Shown here in pieces: positions 1 through 7,747 of a stretch of DNA of 33,123 bases; position 1 is the first letter of the stretch; the number at the start of each line of letters is the position of its first letter. Under the pieces are notes generated by a model. That model was not told the origin of the DNA. It searched no databases and saw nothing but the letters and a program-made list of their open reading frames with translations. Location: the NCBI GenBank assembly GCA_030622435.1, contig JAUXGE010000007.1:1-33123 (forward strand). Direction: 5' to 3'. The translations under genes and the position numbers were made by a program. This DNA is from Planctomycetota bacterium. Its GTDB lineage: Bacteria; Planctomycetota; Phycisphaerae; UBA1845.

Positions 1-2
1 AC

Positions 3-2141
3 TCCGGCACCATCGGCGAAGCCCTCTATTTCATAATGGATCACGTCGAGGGTGCGCACCTCGACAAGTACCTGGCCTCTAGTGCTGGAGATCTCGAGGA
101 GAAGCTCATCGTTTTCGAGAGCGTGTGCCGCGCCGTGGCCGATGCCCACGCAGCAGGTGTGATCCACCGCGATCTCAAGCCGAGTAACATCATCGTCGAT
201 GCCGACGGGCAGCCGCACATTCTCGATTTCGGTATCTGCGCGCTGACGACGACGGAGTGGAGTAGCTGGGCTCGTTGCGACATCACGCAACCGGGTGATG
301 TGATCGGAACACTGAAGTACATGTCACCCGAGCAGGCGTGGGGGGGCGTCGCCGGCCCCGTCAACGAGCGGAGTGACATCTGGTCGTTGGGCGTGATGCT
401 CTACGAGATCGTGACGGACGGAAAATACCCCTATTCCCTGGAACCCGATCCCGACCGTTCGGCTCACGAAGCGCTCCTGGAACGCATCCGCCGGGAGTTG
501 CCCTACATTCCCCAACTCGACACCGTTCCCCGTGGTGAGAGCCTCCAGGTTCTCTTGGAGCGATGTCTCGCCTGGGAGCCCGGTCACCGAATCGAATCGG
601 CATCCAGGCTGGCCGAGGATCTCGAACGCTACCGGTGCGGGCAGCGAATCAGGACGAAGCGTCTCTGGCTGCCACATCGAGTGAAGCGACTCGCCGTAGG
701 GGCCGCGTTACGTTCACGGTGGATGTTCTCCGTGGCTTTCGTGGCGTTGGTGGGGGCAACGCTCTGGGGGGGCATGTACTTTTTCAATGTGCAGTGGCGA
801 TCGACGGCGGATCCCTATGCGAGTGCAGCAGCTTCGGTGCTGATGGCCAGCGATCTTGGTGAGATTCGCAATGGCATGCTGGTCGCGGGCGTGTTCGATG
901 ATACGGTGGACGCCATCGCCGCCTATGCGTCCGAGCATGACCTTTCCGGTGTCACGGCGAGTGCTACAACCTGGCGGGCAATTCACGGTCATTTGATGGA
1001 CCGGCTTGCGACTGCGCGACCTCGGGCTGTTGTATGGGACTACTACTTCCGGAGCCCGCGACCTGAAGACAGTCGTCTCACGGCCGGTGTGAGGCGACTG
1101 GAGGATGCGGGTGTTCCGGTAATCCTCGCCGCGCTCTCCTTCGGCCCGGACGGTACGCCCGACCTGAGTCCGGGGGTGGTCGGTCCGCTTGGTGATCGGC
1201 TTCGGCAAGGTGCCATCGTTGCCCGGGATATGGTGCGGCGTCCGGGCGAGTTCGTGATGGCGATCAAGAGGGGGAAGCAGACCGTGGTGCCGAGTGTTGC
1301 CACGATGACTCTGGCCGCCGTTTTGCATCCGGCCGCTCGTGTCGAGTTTGAATGGACCGGGCGGAGCACATCGATCAACCTGCTCTACGAGGTGCAACCC
1401 GGGGCATATTTGAGGCAGCGGGATCGAATCGAGTTCACAAAGGTGGCCAGGATGCTTCAGGCGAAGCACCCGGTTCTCGAGGATGACCTTCTCGCCTTCA
1501 ACACGTTCCATCTGGAGCGGCCAGAGGGATGGCAGCGGCGCACGGTACCCTACCAGACGCTACTGACGTGCCCCGATGACGAGTTGTCGCACCTCGTGGC
1601 GGGCAAGCTGTTGGTCATCGGTGATTTCCGCACTCCTCATCTGGGATTTGCCGGGGATCGCCATCGCGTCAAGTACGGAGCCTCTATTGTCGACGACGTT
1701 CCGGGCTGCTATCTGTTGGCTGATGCCATCGCCGGTTTATTGGATCGGTATTGGGTCAAATCGGCGTACCTGCTACCACCAACGATGCTGTTGTCGATGA
1801 TGTTGGTGGCTGTGGTGGGTTGCCTGCTCCCGATCAAGCTGGCAACCGTGAAGGTGTTCGATCGCCGGGGGTGTCGACGTGCACTTTGGATCGGGCTGTT
1901 CGGGGGAGCGGCCGTCTCGCTTCTGGTTACGACGCTCTCGGAGAGCTACGTGCCGGTCCATCTCGGGATAGTCGGCTTTGCGCTCCTGATGCCGATGGCC
2001 GGGTCCTTCTGGGTCGAGTTCGTTCGCAACCGTCACAGAATCGCCGATCGGCGACGGCATGCCCTCGAGAGCTTCGGCCTGACTCCCAAACGCACGATCA
2101 CACTTGCGTCGAGGCCAGGGAAATCGCTCCCAAGAGCATGA
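3..2141 (+). CDS. Ser/Thr protein kinase with CHASE2-type sensor region (5' partial)
   Basis: The reading frame is open from base 3 with no start, so the N-lobe of the kinase lies upstream. Counting from the Met at base 36, the kinase core shows HRDLKPSN at 44-51, DFG at 64-66, SPEQ at 97-100 and DIWSLG at 114-119. All are intact, so the kinase is probably active. A membrane helix follows at about 230-250. A region of about 320 residues then resembles the CHASE2 extracytoplasmic sensor, including a stretch around 329-365 (RAVVWDYYF, then a PVILA strand). Three C-terminal helices lie at about 578-600, 616-634 and 641-660. Known CHASE2 proteins have this domain-plus-triple-helix ending. The likely role is membrane signalling by Ser/Thr phosphorylation; ligand and substrates cannot be read from the sequence. 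The kinase assignment is firm. The CHASE2 label rests on architecture and is less certain. Confidence 0.9.
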   Translation, partial: SGTIGEALYFIMDHVEGAHLDKYLASSAGDLEEKLIVFESVCRAVADAHAAGVIHRDLKPSNIIVDADGQPHILDFGICALTTTEWSSWARCDITQPGDVIGTLKYMSPEQAWGGVAGPVNERSDIWSLGVMLYEIVTDGKYPYSLEPDPDRSAHEALLERIRRELPYIPQLDTVPRGESLQVLLERCLAWEPGHRIESASRLAEDLERYRCGQRIRTKRLWLPHRVKRLAVGAALRSRWMFSVAFVALVGATLWGGMYFFNVQWRSTADPYASAAASVLMASDLGEIRNGMLVAGVFDDTVDAIAAYASEHDLSGVTASATTWRAIHGHLMDRLATARPRAVVWDYYFRSPRPEDSRLTAGVRRLEDAGVPVILAALSFGPDGTPDLSPGVVGPLGDRLRQGAIVARDMVRRPGEFVMAIKRGKQTVVPSVATMTLAAVLHPAARVEFEWTGRSTSINLLYEVQPGAYLRQRDRIEFTKVARMLQAKHPVLEDDLLAFNTFHLERPEGWQRRTVPYQTLLTCPDDELSHLVAGKLLVIGDFRTPHLGFAGDRHRVKYGASIVDDVPGCYLLADAIAGLLDRYWVKSAYLLPPTMLLSMMLVAVVGCLLPIKLATVKVFDRRGCRRALWIGLFGGAAVSLLVTTLSESYVPVHLGIVGFALLMPMAGSFWVEFVRNRHRIADRRRHALESFGLTPKRTITLASRPGKSLPRA

Positions 2142-2226
2142 TGACGGCGGCGGCCGCAATCGGAACCAGTCGAACGGCCCAGCGAATCAGCCGATCCTCC
2201 GCTGCTGACAAGGGATAGACAACCAC
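2098..2226 (-). CDS. Possible 42-residue single-helix membrane protein
   Basis: A GTG at 2226 is preceded by AGGAG with an 8-base gap. It opens a 42-codon frame ending in TGA at 2098. The protein has a short charged N-terminus (around AEDRLIRW) and one hydrophobic stretch (VPIAAAAVIMLLGAISLA) long enough to span a membrane. The last 44 bases are antisense to the 3' end of the kinase gene, so the two genes converge and overlap. No family is recognised. Support is only the ribosome site and the helix, so it may be a chance frame. Confidence 0.33.
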   Translation of the reverse strand: MVVYPLSAAEDRLIRWAVRLVPIAAAAVIMLLGAISLASTQV

Positions 2227-2909
2227 GGTCGGCTCTCCTAGCCTTCGATCCCTATGACAATCAGCGGTACGAGTCCTTCCAGCCAATCCAGAAACATCAA
2301 AAATGTATCCATAGCACCTTACCTCCAAAGCGAGTCGTCGGGCGACTTTATCGTCTCGCGGCGATGCTCCGCGAATCCCTCGAGCTCTCGCCGCGCAGGA
2401 GTCGGCACTTGGTGTATCTATGCATCGTCCTTGCAGGAAGTGTCTGCCAGTTATCCGAGTGTTTTCTGCAGAAATGTAGCCTTCGCGCGCGTTTTCACCC
2501 GGGGAATCCCGCAGTTTAGCAAGCGTTGCTGCGCCATTTGGTGCAGAACTACAGCGCAACCGAACGTTGTTCGGATCTTTTCCCCCGAGTTACATCACGG
2601 TTTTCCCCGAGCCGCATAACGAACCTCGTGAACAACCTCGAGTGTTGAGGCGGACGAGTCCAACTTCGGTACGTTTTACGCCTTCTACTTCCGGTTTAGT
2701 GTTTCACAGGTTCAATGATTGCCCGAGCCGCGGGCTTGACGCCCGCGCGGACGTCCTTGCGTGCCCGAGAACGCGGTTCCGCTCGCGTTGATTGTCATAC
2801 CTCGCGTGGAATGTCGCGCTTTTTCGTGGTGCGGGATACAAAACGAAGTGTGGAGCATTCATGGTGGCGGTGCTTGTTACCGTCGCTCGGCAAGCTACTG
2901 CCCGACGTG
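2227..2909. other. Gene-poor stretch with one short GC hairpin
   Basis: No frame here looks like a protein; the open frames are short, on both strands and low in recognisable composition. The one clear structure is a hairpin at 2729-2747: a 7-bp stem CGCGGGC/GCCCGCG around the loop TTGAC, with no T-run. The same core (GCGGGC, five bases, GCCCGC) recurs at 22855-22871, where it works as part of a terminator. Confidence 0.5.
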
Positions 2910-2972
2910 CCGGCAACCGACACTCCGTTCCCGTTTATCGATGTCCCTGGGTTAGTCAGGCATAACTCGATG
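2910..2972 (+). repeat. 63-bp direct repeat, left copy
   Basis: This segment begins CCGGCAACCGA and ends TAACTCGATG. It recurs in the same orientation at 3726-3788 with 60 of 63 positions identical. The left copy ends where the left hairpin of the RAYT element starts. It is much longer than a normal target-site duplication. Confidence 0.85.
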
Positions 2973-3043
2973 GTGCCCCATCCTTCCGCCCGTGCACATT
3001 TGTGACACCATCCGACATTCGAGGCGGAAGGGTGGGGGACGGA
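2972..3043 (+). repeat. Left REP-like hairpin of the RAYT element
   Basis: The arms at 2976-2990 and 3023-3037 pair over 15 positions with one G-T wobble, around a 32-base loop. The outer part GGTGCCCCATCC (2972-2983) recurs inverted at 3712-3723. The inner part GGGTGGGGGACGGA (3030-3043) recurs inverted and perfectly at 3648-3661. The left and right hairpins are therefore mirror-image relatives, as expected for paired REP sequences around a RAYT gene. Confidence 0.75.
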
Positions 3044-3067
3044 CACGATGTCTGATAGACTGGAGGA

Positions 3068-3643
3068 ATGCCGAGTAAGCTACGTCGATACGATGAGTAC
3101 GGTCACGTTCATTTCTTGACGATCTCCTGCTATCGCCGGTTGCAGTTCTTCCGCCACGACCCTGTCAAGCGGGTGTTCGTGGAGGGGATGGGCCGTACAC
3201 GGGCCAAGTTGGGCATTCGTTGGGTGGGGTGTGTGGTGATGCCGGAGCACGTGCATCTGCTGTTGTTCCCCATGCCCATCGGTGCGGACGAACCCGTTGG
3301 CGTGTCCGCTGTGCTGCATGAACTGAAGCAATACGTTGGACGACACGGGAAAGAAGCACTCCGCTCAATCTGGCGCGAGGTGCAGAGCCTGGGAAGCCCT
3401 CCGATGGACGGCTGGGCCTTGGGGCCCGGGGCGAAGCCGCTCTGGAAGACACGCGCTTACGACTTCAATGTGACCACCGAGAAAACGCTTCACGCCAAGC
3501 TGGACTACATACACAAGAATCCGATCTCGCGAGGGCTTGTGGAACAAGCTGATCAATGGGTTTGGAGCAGCTATCGGTACTACGAATACGACGATGATTC
3601 TGTGATCGTTATGGACTGGGATGGGTCGTGGCCAATAGTGTGA
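3068..3643 (+). CDS. REP-associated tyrosine transposase (RAYT, Y1_Tnp family)
   Basis: The 191-residue protein begins with the typical RAYT opening (HVHFLTISCYRR at 13-24). It has the metal-binding HUH motif as HVHLLL at 61-66 and the region holding the catalytic tyrosine as LDYIHKNP at 145-152, with Tyr147 as the likely nucleophile. WKTRAYDF at 126-133 is also typical. These proteins cut single-stranded REP hairpins and join through a 5'-phosphotyrosine. All motifs are present, so the enzyme may be active. GGAGG sits only one base before the ATG, closer than usual, so translation could be weak. It is flanked by the mirrored hairpins described separately. Confidence 0.9.
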   Translation: MPSKLRRYDEYGHVHFLTISCYRRLQFFRHDPVKRVFVEGMGRTRAKLGIRWVGCVVMPEHVHLLLFPMPIGADEPVGVSAVLHELKQYVGRHGKEALRSIWREVQSLGSPPMDGWALGPGAKPLWKTRAYDFNVTTEKTLHAKLDYIHKNPISRGLVEQADQWVWSSYRYYEYDDDSVIVMDWDGSWPIV

Positions 3644-3647
3644 TCGA

Positions 3648-3723
3648 TCCGTCCCCCACCCAACCCGGCGACGCAACGAGGCGACTGCCCGGGCGATTCA
3701 AGCGCCGGGTTGGATGGGGCACC
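3648..3723 (+). repeat. Right REP-like hairpin of the RAYT element
   Basis: The arms at 3654-3670 and 3703-3719 pair at 16 of 17 positions around a 32-base loop. The left edge TCCGTCCCCCACCC and right edge GGATGGGGCACC are the inverted counterparts of the inner and outer edges of the left hairpin. The stem begins four bases after the transposase stop codon. Confidence 0.75.
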
Positions 3724-3725
3724 GG

Positions 3726-3788
3726 CCGGCAACCGACGCTCCGTTCCCGTTTATCGATGTCCCTGGGTAAGTCAGGCGTAACTCGATG
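3726..3788 (+). repeat. 63-bp direct repeat, right copy
   Basis: It matches 2910-2972 at 60 of 63 positions. The differences are A/G in the CACTCC/CGCTCC segment, T/A in GGGTTAG/GGGTAAG and A/G in GGCATAAC/GGCGTAAC. It starts two bases after the right hairpin and lies upstream of the methyltransferase operon. Confidence 0.85.
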
Positions 3789-3824
3789 ACAGCGAGGCAT
3801 CGGGCCGGACCACGGGAGGAGGTA

Positions 3825-3854
3825 TTGGAGACTCCGTAGAGATTCTGGTAGCAT
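3825..3854 (+). promoter_or_regulatory. Weak candidate promoter of the methyltransferase operon
   Basis: TTGGAG (3825-3830) and TAGCAT (3849-3854) are 18 bases apart and match the sigma-70 boxes at 3 and 4 of 6 positions. They lie about 65 bases before the first gene of the operon. No cobalamin or SAM riboswitch pattern was recognised in the leader. Confidence 0.28.
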
Positions 3855-3920
3855 CGCCCCCGTAGTGGTCGCCCCGGCGGAAGGGCGTCCGATCACGGCG
3901 TCGCATTCAGGAGCGTCAAC

Positions 3921-5381
3921 ATGAGACCGACTGTCAGGTTCCTGAGCAATCAACTGTTGGAAGATATTGTCGGTGAAGCGCGGAGTCTTCTCGAGAAGCT
4001 CGGAATCGAGATTCACAATCCAGGAATCCTGGACATGCTTGGCGATCACGGAGCCAAGATCGATCGCGATAAGAAGCGGGCCTTTCCAGGTGGTGAGATC
4101 ATCGACAAGGCTCTGGAGGCCGCCCCATCCGGGTTCCGGCTGTATGATGTTGAAGGGGGTGAGACGCATGATCTTTCCGGCCACAACGTGCACTTCACAC
4201 CCGGCTCGGCCGCCATCAACGTCCTCGATTACGAAACCGGTGGCAGCCGCAGGCCCACCACGGAGGATTACGTACGGTACGTGAAGGTGGTGAGCCGCCT
4301 GCCGCATTTGTCGTCGCAGAGCACGGCCCTGGTACCGGCCGACGTGCACCAGAACATCTCCGACAGCTACAGGCTGTTCCTGAGCCTCATGTACTGTTCC
4401 AAGCCTGTCGTGACCGGAGCCTTCACGATCGACGCCTTCAATATCATGAAGGACCTTCAGATTGCGGTGCGAGGAAGCGAGGAAGCGCTAAAGGCCAAGC
4501 CGCTTACCGTTTTCTCCTGCTGTCCGACGGCGCCTCTCAAATGGAGCGATGTGACGTCGCAAAACGTCGTCGATTGCGCCAAGTATTCGATTCCGGTGGA
4601 ATACATCTCGATGCCGCTCTCCGGCTTTGTCGCCCCCATCACGCTCGTCGGGAGTCTTGTGCAGCACACGGCCGAGACATTGAGCGGCATCGTCATCAGC
4701 CAACTGACGAATCCAGGTACACCGGTGTTGTACGGCGGCTCACCAGCTCCCTTTGACGTTCGGTATGAAACGACACCGATGGGTGCCGTGGAGACCATGA
4801 TGATCGACTGTGCTTACAACGAGATCGGCAAGCACCTCGGGCTTCCCACCCAGGCTTATATCGCTCTGAGCGATGCCAAGTTGCTTGATGCACAGGCGGG
4901 CGTCGAGTCCTCGATGGGGGCGACGCTTGCGGCCCTGGCCGGTATCAACAACGTCTCCGGACCAGGCATGCTGGACTTCGAAAGTTGCCTGAGTATCGAG
5001 AAGCTCGTGCTCGACAACGAGATATGCGGCATGGTCCTGCGCATGATCGAGGGGATCGAGCCGAGGGAGGATTTCCCTGCCCAGCCGCGGTTTGAAGAGC
5101 TGCTAGCCGATCACCATCTTCTGATCTCGAAACACACACGCCGATACCTTCGGGATGAGCATTACATTCCAGGTCCTGTGGTCGATCGGGCCAATCACTC
5201 GCGGTGGCTGGAGGAGGGTGGGCGGACCCTGGGCGAGCGGGCGCATGCAGAGGTCGAAAGGCTCCTGGGAGAGCACGAACCCACGGCCCTTCCCGGTGAC
5301 GTACGGAAGGATCTGACAGAGCGAATGTCGGTCGAGGCACGTCGCCACGGAATGACCTCTCTGCCCCATGAGAACCTATGA
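3921..5381 (+). CDS. MttB-family (trimethylamine/betaine-type) methyltransferase, non-pyrrolysine
   Basis: The 486-residue protein matches the MttB family along its length. It has a conserved N-terminus (RPTVRFLSN), a VHFTPGSAAINVLD stretch, SDAKLLDAQAGVE in the C-terminal half and a SIEKLVLDNEICGMV segment. Archaeal MttB carries pyrrolysine at an in-frame UAG. Here the frame runs at full length without one, which is the mark of the wider family that includes glycine betaine, carnitine and proline betaine demethylases. Those enzymes transfer a methyl group to a Co(I) corrinoid protein. The substrate cannot be named from sequence; a quaternary or tertiary amine is most likely. AGGAG lies 7 bases before the ATG. 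The gene overlaps the next by four bases (ATGA), so the two are probably translationally coupled. Confidence 0.9.
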   Translation: MRPTVRFLSNQLLEDIVGEARSLLEKLGIEIHNPGILDMLGDHGAKIDRDKKRAFPGGEIIDKALEAAPSGFRLYDVEGGETHDLSGHNVHFTPGSAAINVLDYETGGSRRPTTEDYVRYVKVVSRLPHLSSQSTALVPADVHQNISDSYRLFLSLMYCSKPVVTGAFTIDAFNIMKDLQIAVRGSEEALKAKPLTVFSCCPTAPLKWSDVTSQNVVDCAKYSIPVEYISMPLSGFVAPITLVGSLVQHTAETLSGIVISQLTNPGTPVLYGGSPAPFDVRYETTPMGAVETMMIDCAYNEIGKHLGLPTQAYIALSDAKLLDAQAGVESSMGATLAALAGINNVSGPGMLDFESCLSIEKLVLDNEICGMVLRMIEGIEPREDFPAQPRFEELLADHHLLISKHTRRYLRDEHYIPGPVVDRANHSRWLEEGGRTLGERAHAEVERLLGEHEPTALPGDVRKDLTERMSVEARRHGMTSLPHENL

Positions 5382-6088
5382 CCGGAATCCTGCAGTTTAT
5401 GCCTGCGGAGGTCTTGCCGTCTCGGGATGCCGTGCTGGAAAACCAGGGCATCGCGCCGGGTACGGTCGTGACGAAGGAAATCGACGCACTTTGCCGAACG
5501 GCAATCGACGTCTTGGAAGCGACGGCTGTCCCGGTGGGAGTTATGGAGGAGATTTCGGAGGACGATTTCCGAGGTATCTACGATGGTGAGGGGAGAAACG
5601 AACCACGGACGCCCGTTGCGGACGTTTACATGCAGGCCGATCATTTGGCCCTCTTCGCTGTCACGCTTGGCAAGCAGCCGGAAGCGGAGATCGCCAAACG
5701 TTTTCAGTCGAACGATTTTGCCCTTGCGAGTATGCTGGACGCGGCCGCCTCGGCGGCGGCGGACCGGCTGGCCGGATTGGCCGAGCATCGCTACGAACGG
5801 AATTTGCGCGAGAGAGGTTGCGTCACGGAAACGACGGGAGTACTCAGGTACAGTCCGGGTTACTGCGGGTGGGACATCAGCGGGCAAAAGAGGCTTTTCG
5901 CCTTCGTACACCCCGACAGAATTGGTCTGATACTGAGGGACAGCTTCCTGATGGAACCGCTGAAATCCGTGTCGGGCCTCATCATTGCAGGGCTCAGGAA
6001 CATTCATGACAGACCGGACACGTATCCGTTCTGCGACCGCTGCGAAACCCACGGCTGTCGGAAGAGGTTTCGTGCATTAACGAAGTAG
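5378..6088 (+). CDS. MetH-type B12 reactivation-domain protein (stand-alone)
   Basis: The 236-residue protein resembles the AdoMet-binding reactivation domain of cobalamin-dependent methionine synthase. The key segment is RYSPGYCGWDISGQ at 157-170, matching the R-x-x-PGY motif that binds AdoMet in MetH. LMEPLKSVSG follows at 191-200. The C-terminus carries a cysteine cluster (Cys219, Cys222, Cys227) that could bind metal. A stand-alone version is known from Thermotoga maritima (TM0269), where it serves a MetH lacking this domain. Here it would reductively remethylate inactive Co(II) on the corrinoid protein encoded next. No separate start region is needed, as the ATG overlaps the upstream stop. 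The cysteine cluster is not part of E. coli MetH and may be a redox or structural addition. Confidence 0.83.
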   Translation: MTGILQFMPAEVLPSRDAVLENQGIAPGTVVTKEIDALCRTAIDVLEATAVPVGVMEEISEDDFRGIYDGEGRNEPRTPVADVYMQADHLALFAVTLGKQPEAEIAKRFQSNDFALASMLDAAASAAADRLAGLAEHRYERNLRERGCVTETTGVLRYSPGYCGWDISGQKRLFAFVHPDRIGLILRDSFLMEPLKSVSGLIIAGLRNIHDRPDTYPFCDRCETHGCRKRFRALTK

Positions 6089-6120
6089 TGACAACGCCAT
6101 GATATACGGAGAGATTCGAA

Positions 6121-6759
6121 ATGGCTGGATTAGCCGAGATTTCGGAAGCGGTGATTCGGGGTGATGACGAGCAGGTGGATCGGCTCACGAAGCAGGCGAT
6201 TGCCGATGAGATCTCGGCAAAGAATATCCTGGACGATGGTCTGATTGCGGGGATGGGGACCGTGGGAGAGCGTTTCAAGGCTCACGAGATCTTCCTCCCC
6301 GACGTACTGATGGCCGCCAAGGCTATGTACGCCGGCATGGACAATCTGAGACCGCTGTTGATCAAGGAGGGTGTTCCCTCGCTCGGGAAGATCGTCATCG
6401 GGACCGTGCAGGGAGATCTGCACGACATCGGGAAGAACCTCGTCGCCATTATGCTCAAGGGTGCCGGTTTTGACGTCATTGATCTGGGTAACGATGTGGC
6501 TCCCGAGTCCTTTGTCGAGACAGCCAAAGAGCATGGCGCGTCGATCATCGGCATGTCCGCTCTTCTGACGACAACCATGCCGGTCATGAAGAGTGTTGTG
6601 GAGTGCGTGGAGAAGGAAGGTCTGGCCGGGAAGGTCAGGACGATCGTAGGCGGTGCTCCTGTGTCGAAGGATTTCGCGGCCCAGATCGGCGCTGATGCGT
6701 ACGGGTTTGACGCTGCCAATGCCGTGGATCGTGTGAAGTGCCTCATCAGTGAGAACTGA
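6121..6759 (+). CDS. Corrinoid (B12-binding) methyl-carrier protein, MttC/MtbC/MtgC-like
   Basis: The 212-residue protein has the two parts typical of methyltransferase corrinoid proteins: a helical cap at about 1-85 and a Rossmann-like B12 domain at about 90-212. The B12 signature DLHDIG lies at 99-104, with His101 as the expected lower cobalt ligand. Further matches are SALLTTTMPVMK and VGGAPVS, followed by a GADAYGFDA end. It would carry the methyl group on cobalt between the methyltransferase (3921-5381) and an acceptor enzyme. It begins 32 bases after the reactivation gene, with GGAGAG upstream of the ATG. It ends two bases before the homocysteine methyltransferase. Confidence 0.94.
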   Translation: MAGLAEISEAVIRGDDEQVDRLTKQAIADEISAKNILDDGLIAGMGTVGERFKAHEIFLPDVLMAAKAMYAGMDNLRPLLIKEGVPSLGKIVIGTVQGDLHDIGKNLVAIMLKGAGFDVIDLGNDVAPESFVETAKEHGASIIGMSALLTTTMPVMKSVVECVEKEGLAGKVRTIVGGAPVSKDFAAQIGADAYGFDAANAVDRVKCLISEN

Positions 6760-6761
6760 AG

Positions 6762-7655
6762 ATGAAGAGGCTGATCGATCGGTTGTCATCCGGAGAGACG
6801 CTCGTTGCCGACGGCGCCATGGGTACCATGTTGTTCGAGAAGGGACTCGATGCGGGGCAATGTCCTGAGACCGTCAACCTCTCGAACCCGCGCGTCCTCG
6901 AGGAGATAGCCGAGGCATATCTGGAGGCCGGCGCGGACATCCTCGAGACGAACACGTTCGGCGGCTCGCCGCTGAAGCTCTCCCTTTACGGCCTTGAAGA
7001 GAAGATGGAGGCTATCAACCGTGACGCCGTGCTCGCGGTTCGCGGGGTAGTCGGCGATCGCGCATACGTGGCCGCATCCTGCGGGCCGTGCGGCAAACTG
7101 CTCAAACCATACGGAGATGCGGACCCCGGAGATGTCTACGCGGGCTTCCGCCGGCAGATCGAATGTCTTGTTGGGGCGGGGGCGGACTGCATTTGCGTCG
7201 AAACCATGACCGACCTTGCCGAAGCGAAGCTTGCCGTTTCAGCCGCCAGGGAAGTGTCACCCGACATACCTATCCTTGCCACGATGACTTTCGACGATAC
7301 TCCCAGAGGGTACTACACCATCATGGGTGTCAGCATCGAGGTTGCCGCGGCCGGGTTGTTTGAGGCCGGCGCCGACGTCATCGGCTCGAACTGCGGCAAC
7401 GGCATCGACAACATGATTGCGGTGGCCGGAGCCTTCCGAAAGTGCATCGACATGCCGCTCATCATCCAGGCGAATGCGGGGCTGCCGGAAACGAGGGACG
7501 GGCGGACGGTCTATACGGAATCGCCGGCGCTGATGGGCGAGAGAGCCCGAGACCTGCTTGATCTCGGAGTGTCGATCATAGGGGGGTGTTGCGGTACGAC
7601 CCCGAGCCATATCGGGGCAATTCGGTCGGCTGTTGACTCCTTGGGAAAACCCTGA
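6762..7655 (+). CDS. Homocysteine S-methyltransferase (MetH N-terminal module type)
   Basis: The 297-residue protein corresponds to the homocysteine-binding module of MetH alone. It has DGAMGTML at 17-24, ETNTFGG at 62-68, and the three zinc ligands Cys211 (SNCGNG) and Cys276/Cys277 (GGCCGTTP). It should activate homocysteine on zinc and accept a methyl group to give methionine. It lacks the folate, cobalamin and reactivation modules of full MetH, but the latter two are encoded as separate proteins just upstream. The start ATG lies two bases after the corrinoid gene stop, so the four genes are probably one transcript. An alternative is a BHMT- or S-methylmethionine-type enzyme of the same family that acts without B12; the operon context argues for a corrinoid donor. 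Confidence 0.92.
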   Translation: MKRLIDRLSSGETLVADGAMGTMLFEKGLDAGQCPETVNLSNPRVLEEIAEAYLEAGADILETNTFGGSPLKLSLYGLEEKMEAINRDAVLAVRGVVGDRAYVAASCGPCGKLLKPYGDADPGDVYAGFRRQIECLVGAGADCICVETMTDLAEAKLAVSAAREVSPDIPILATMTFDDTPRGYYTIMGVSIEVAAAGLFEAGADVIGSNCGNGIDNMIAVAGAFRKCIDMPLIIQANAGLPETRDGRTVYTESPALMGERARDLLDLGVSIIGGCCGTTPSHIGAIRSAVDSLGKP

Positions 7656-7711
7656 TGCCGGCAGCGTATGAGATCATGTGTCGATGAGTCCAAAGGGTTG
7701 GGCCGGCTGTT

Positions 7712-7735
7712 ACCGGGCATGTGATTATGCCCGGT
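7712..7735. terminator. Hairpin between convergent genes
   Basis: A perfect 9-bp stem (ACCGGGCAT/ATGCCCGGT) with a 6-base loop lies between the end of the homocysteine methyltransferase gene and the end of the convergent zinc-ribbon gene. There is no T-run on either side, so termination is likely from position rather than from a full intrinsic signal. Confidence 0.45.
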
Positions 7736-7747
7736 GTCGGGGTGTGA

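Larger units (their letters stand above)
2972..3723 (+). mobile_element. Self-contained RAYT/REP element
   Basis: One Y1-family transposase gene lies between two mirror-image hairpins that share a 12-base outer and a 14-base inner inverted match. Nothing else is encoded. RAYT proteins are known to bind and cleave REP hairpins, and a RAYT gene flanked by inverted REPs is their typical genomic setting. The further 63-bp direct repeats (2910-2972 and 3726-3788) are unusual. Whether they are part of the element, a duplication of the target, or an older repeat that was split cannot be decided from one copy. Confidence 0.65.

Noticed and set aside
3789-3920. Possible cobalamin or SAM riboswitch before the corrinoid operon
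   Set aside because: Context made it likely, but I found neither a B12-box nor a SAM-type core in the 132 bases before the ATG.
3921-5381. Pyrrolysine-containing MttB
   Set aside because: The frame has no internal UAG at full length, so it belongs to the non-pyrrolysine branch.
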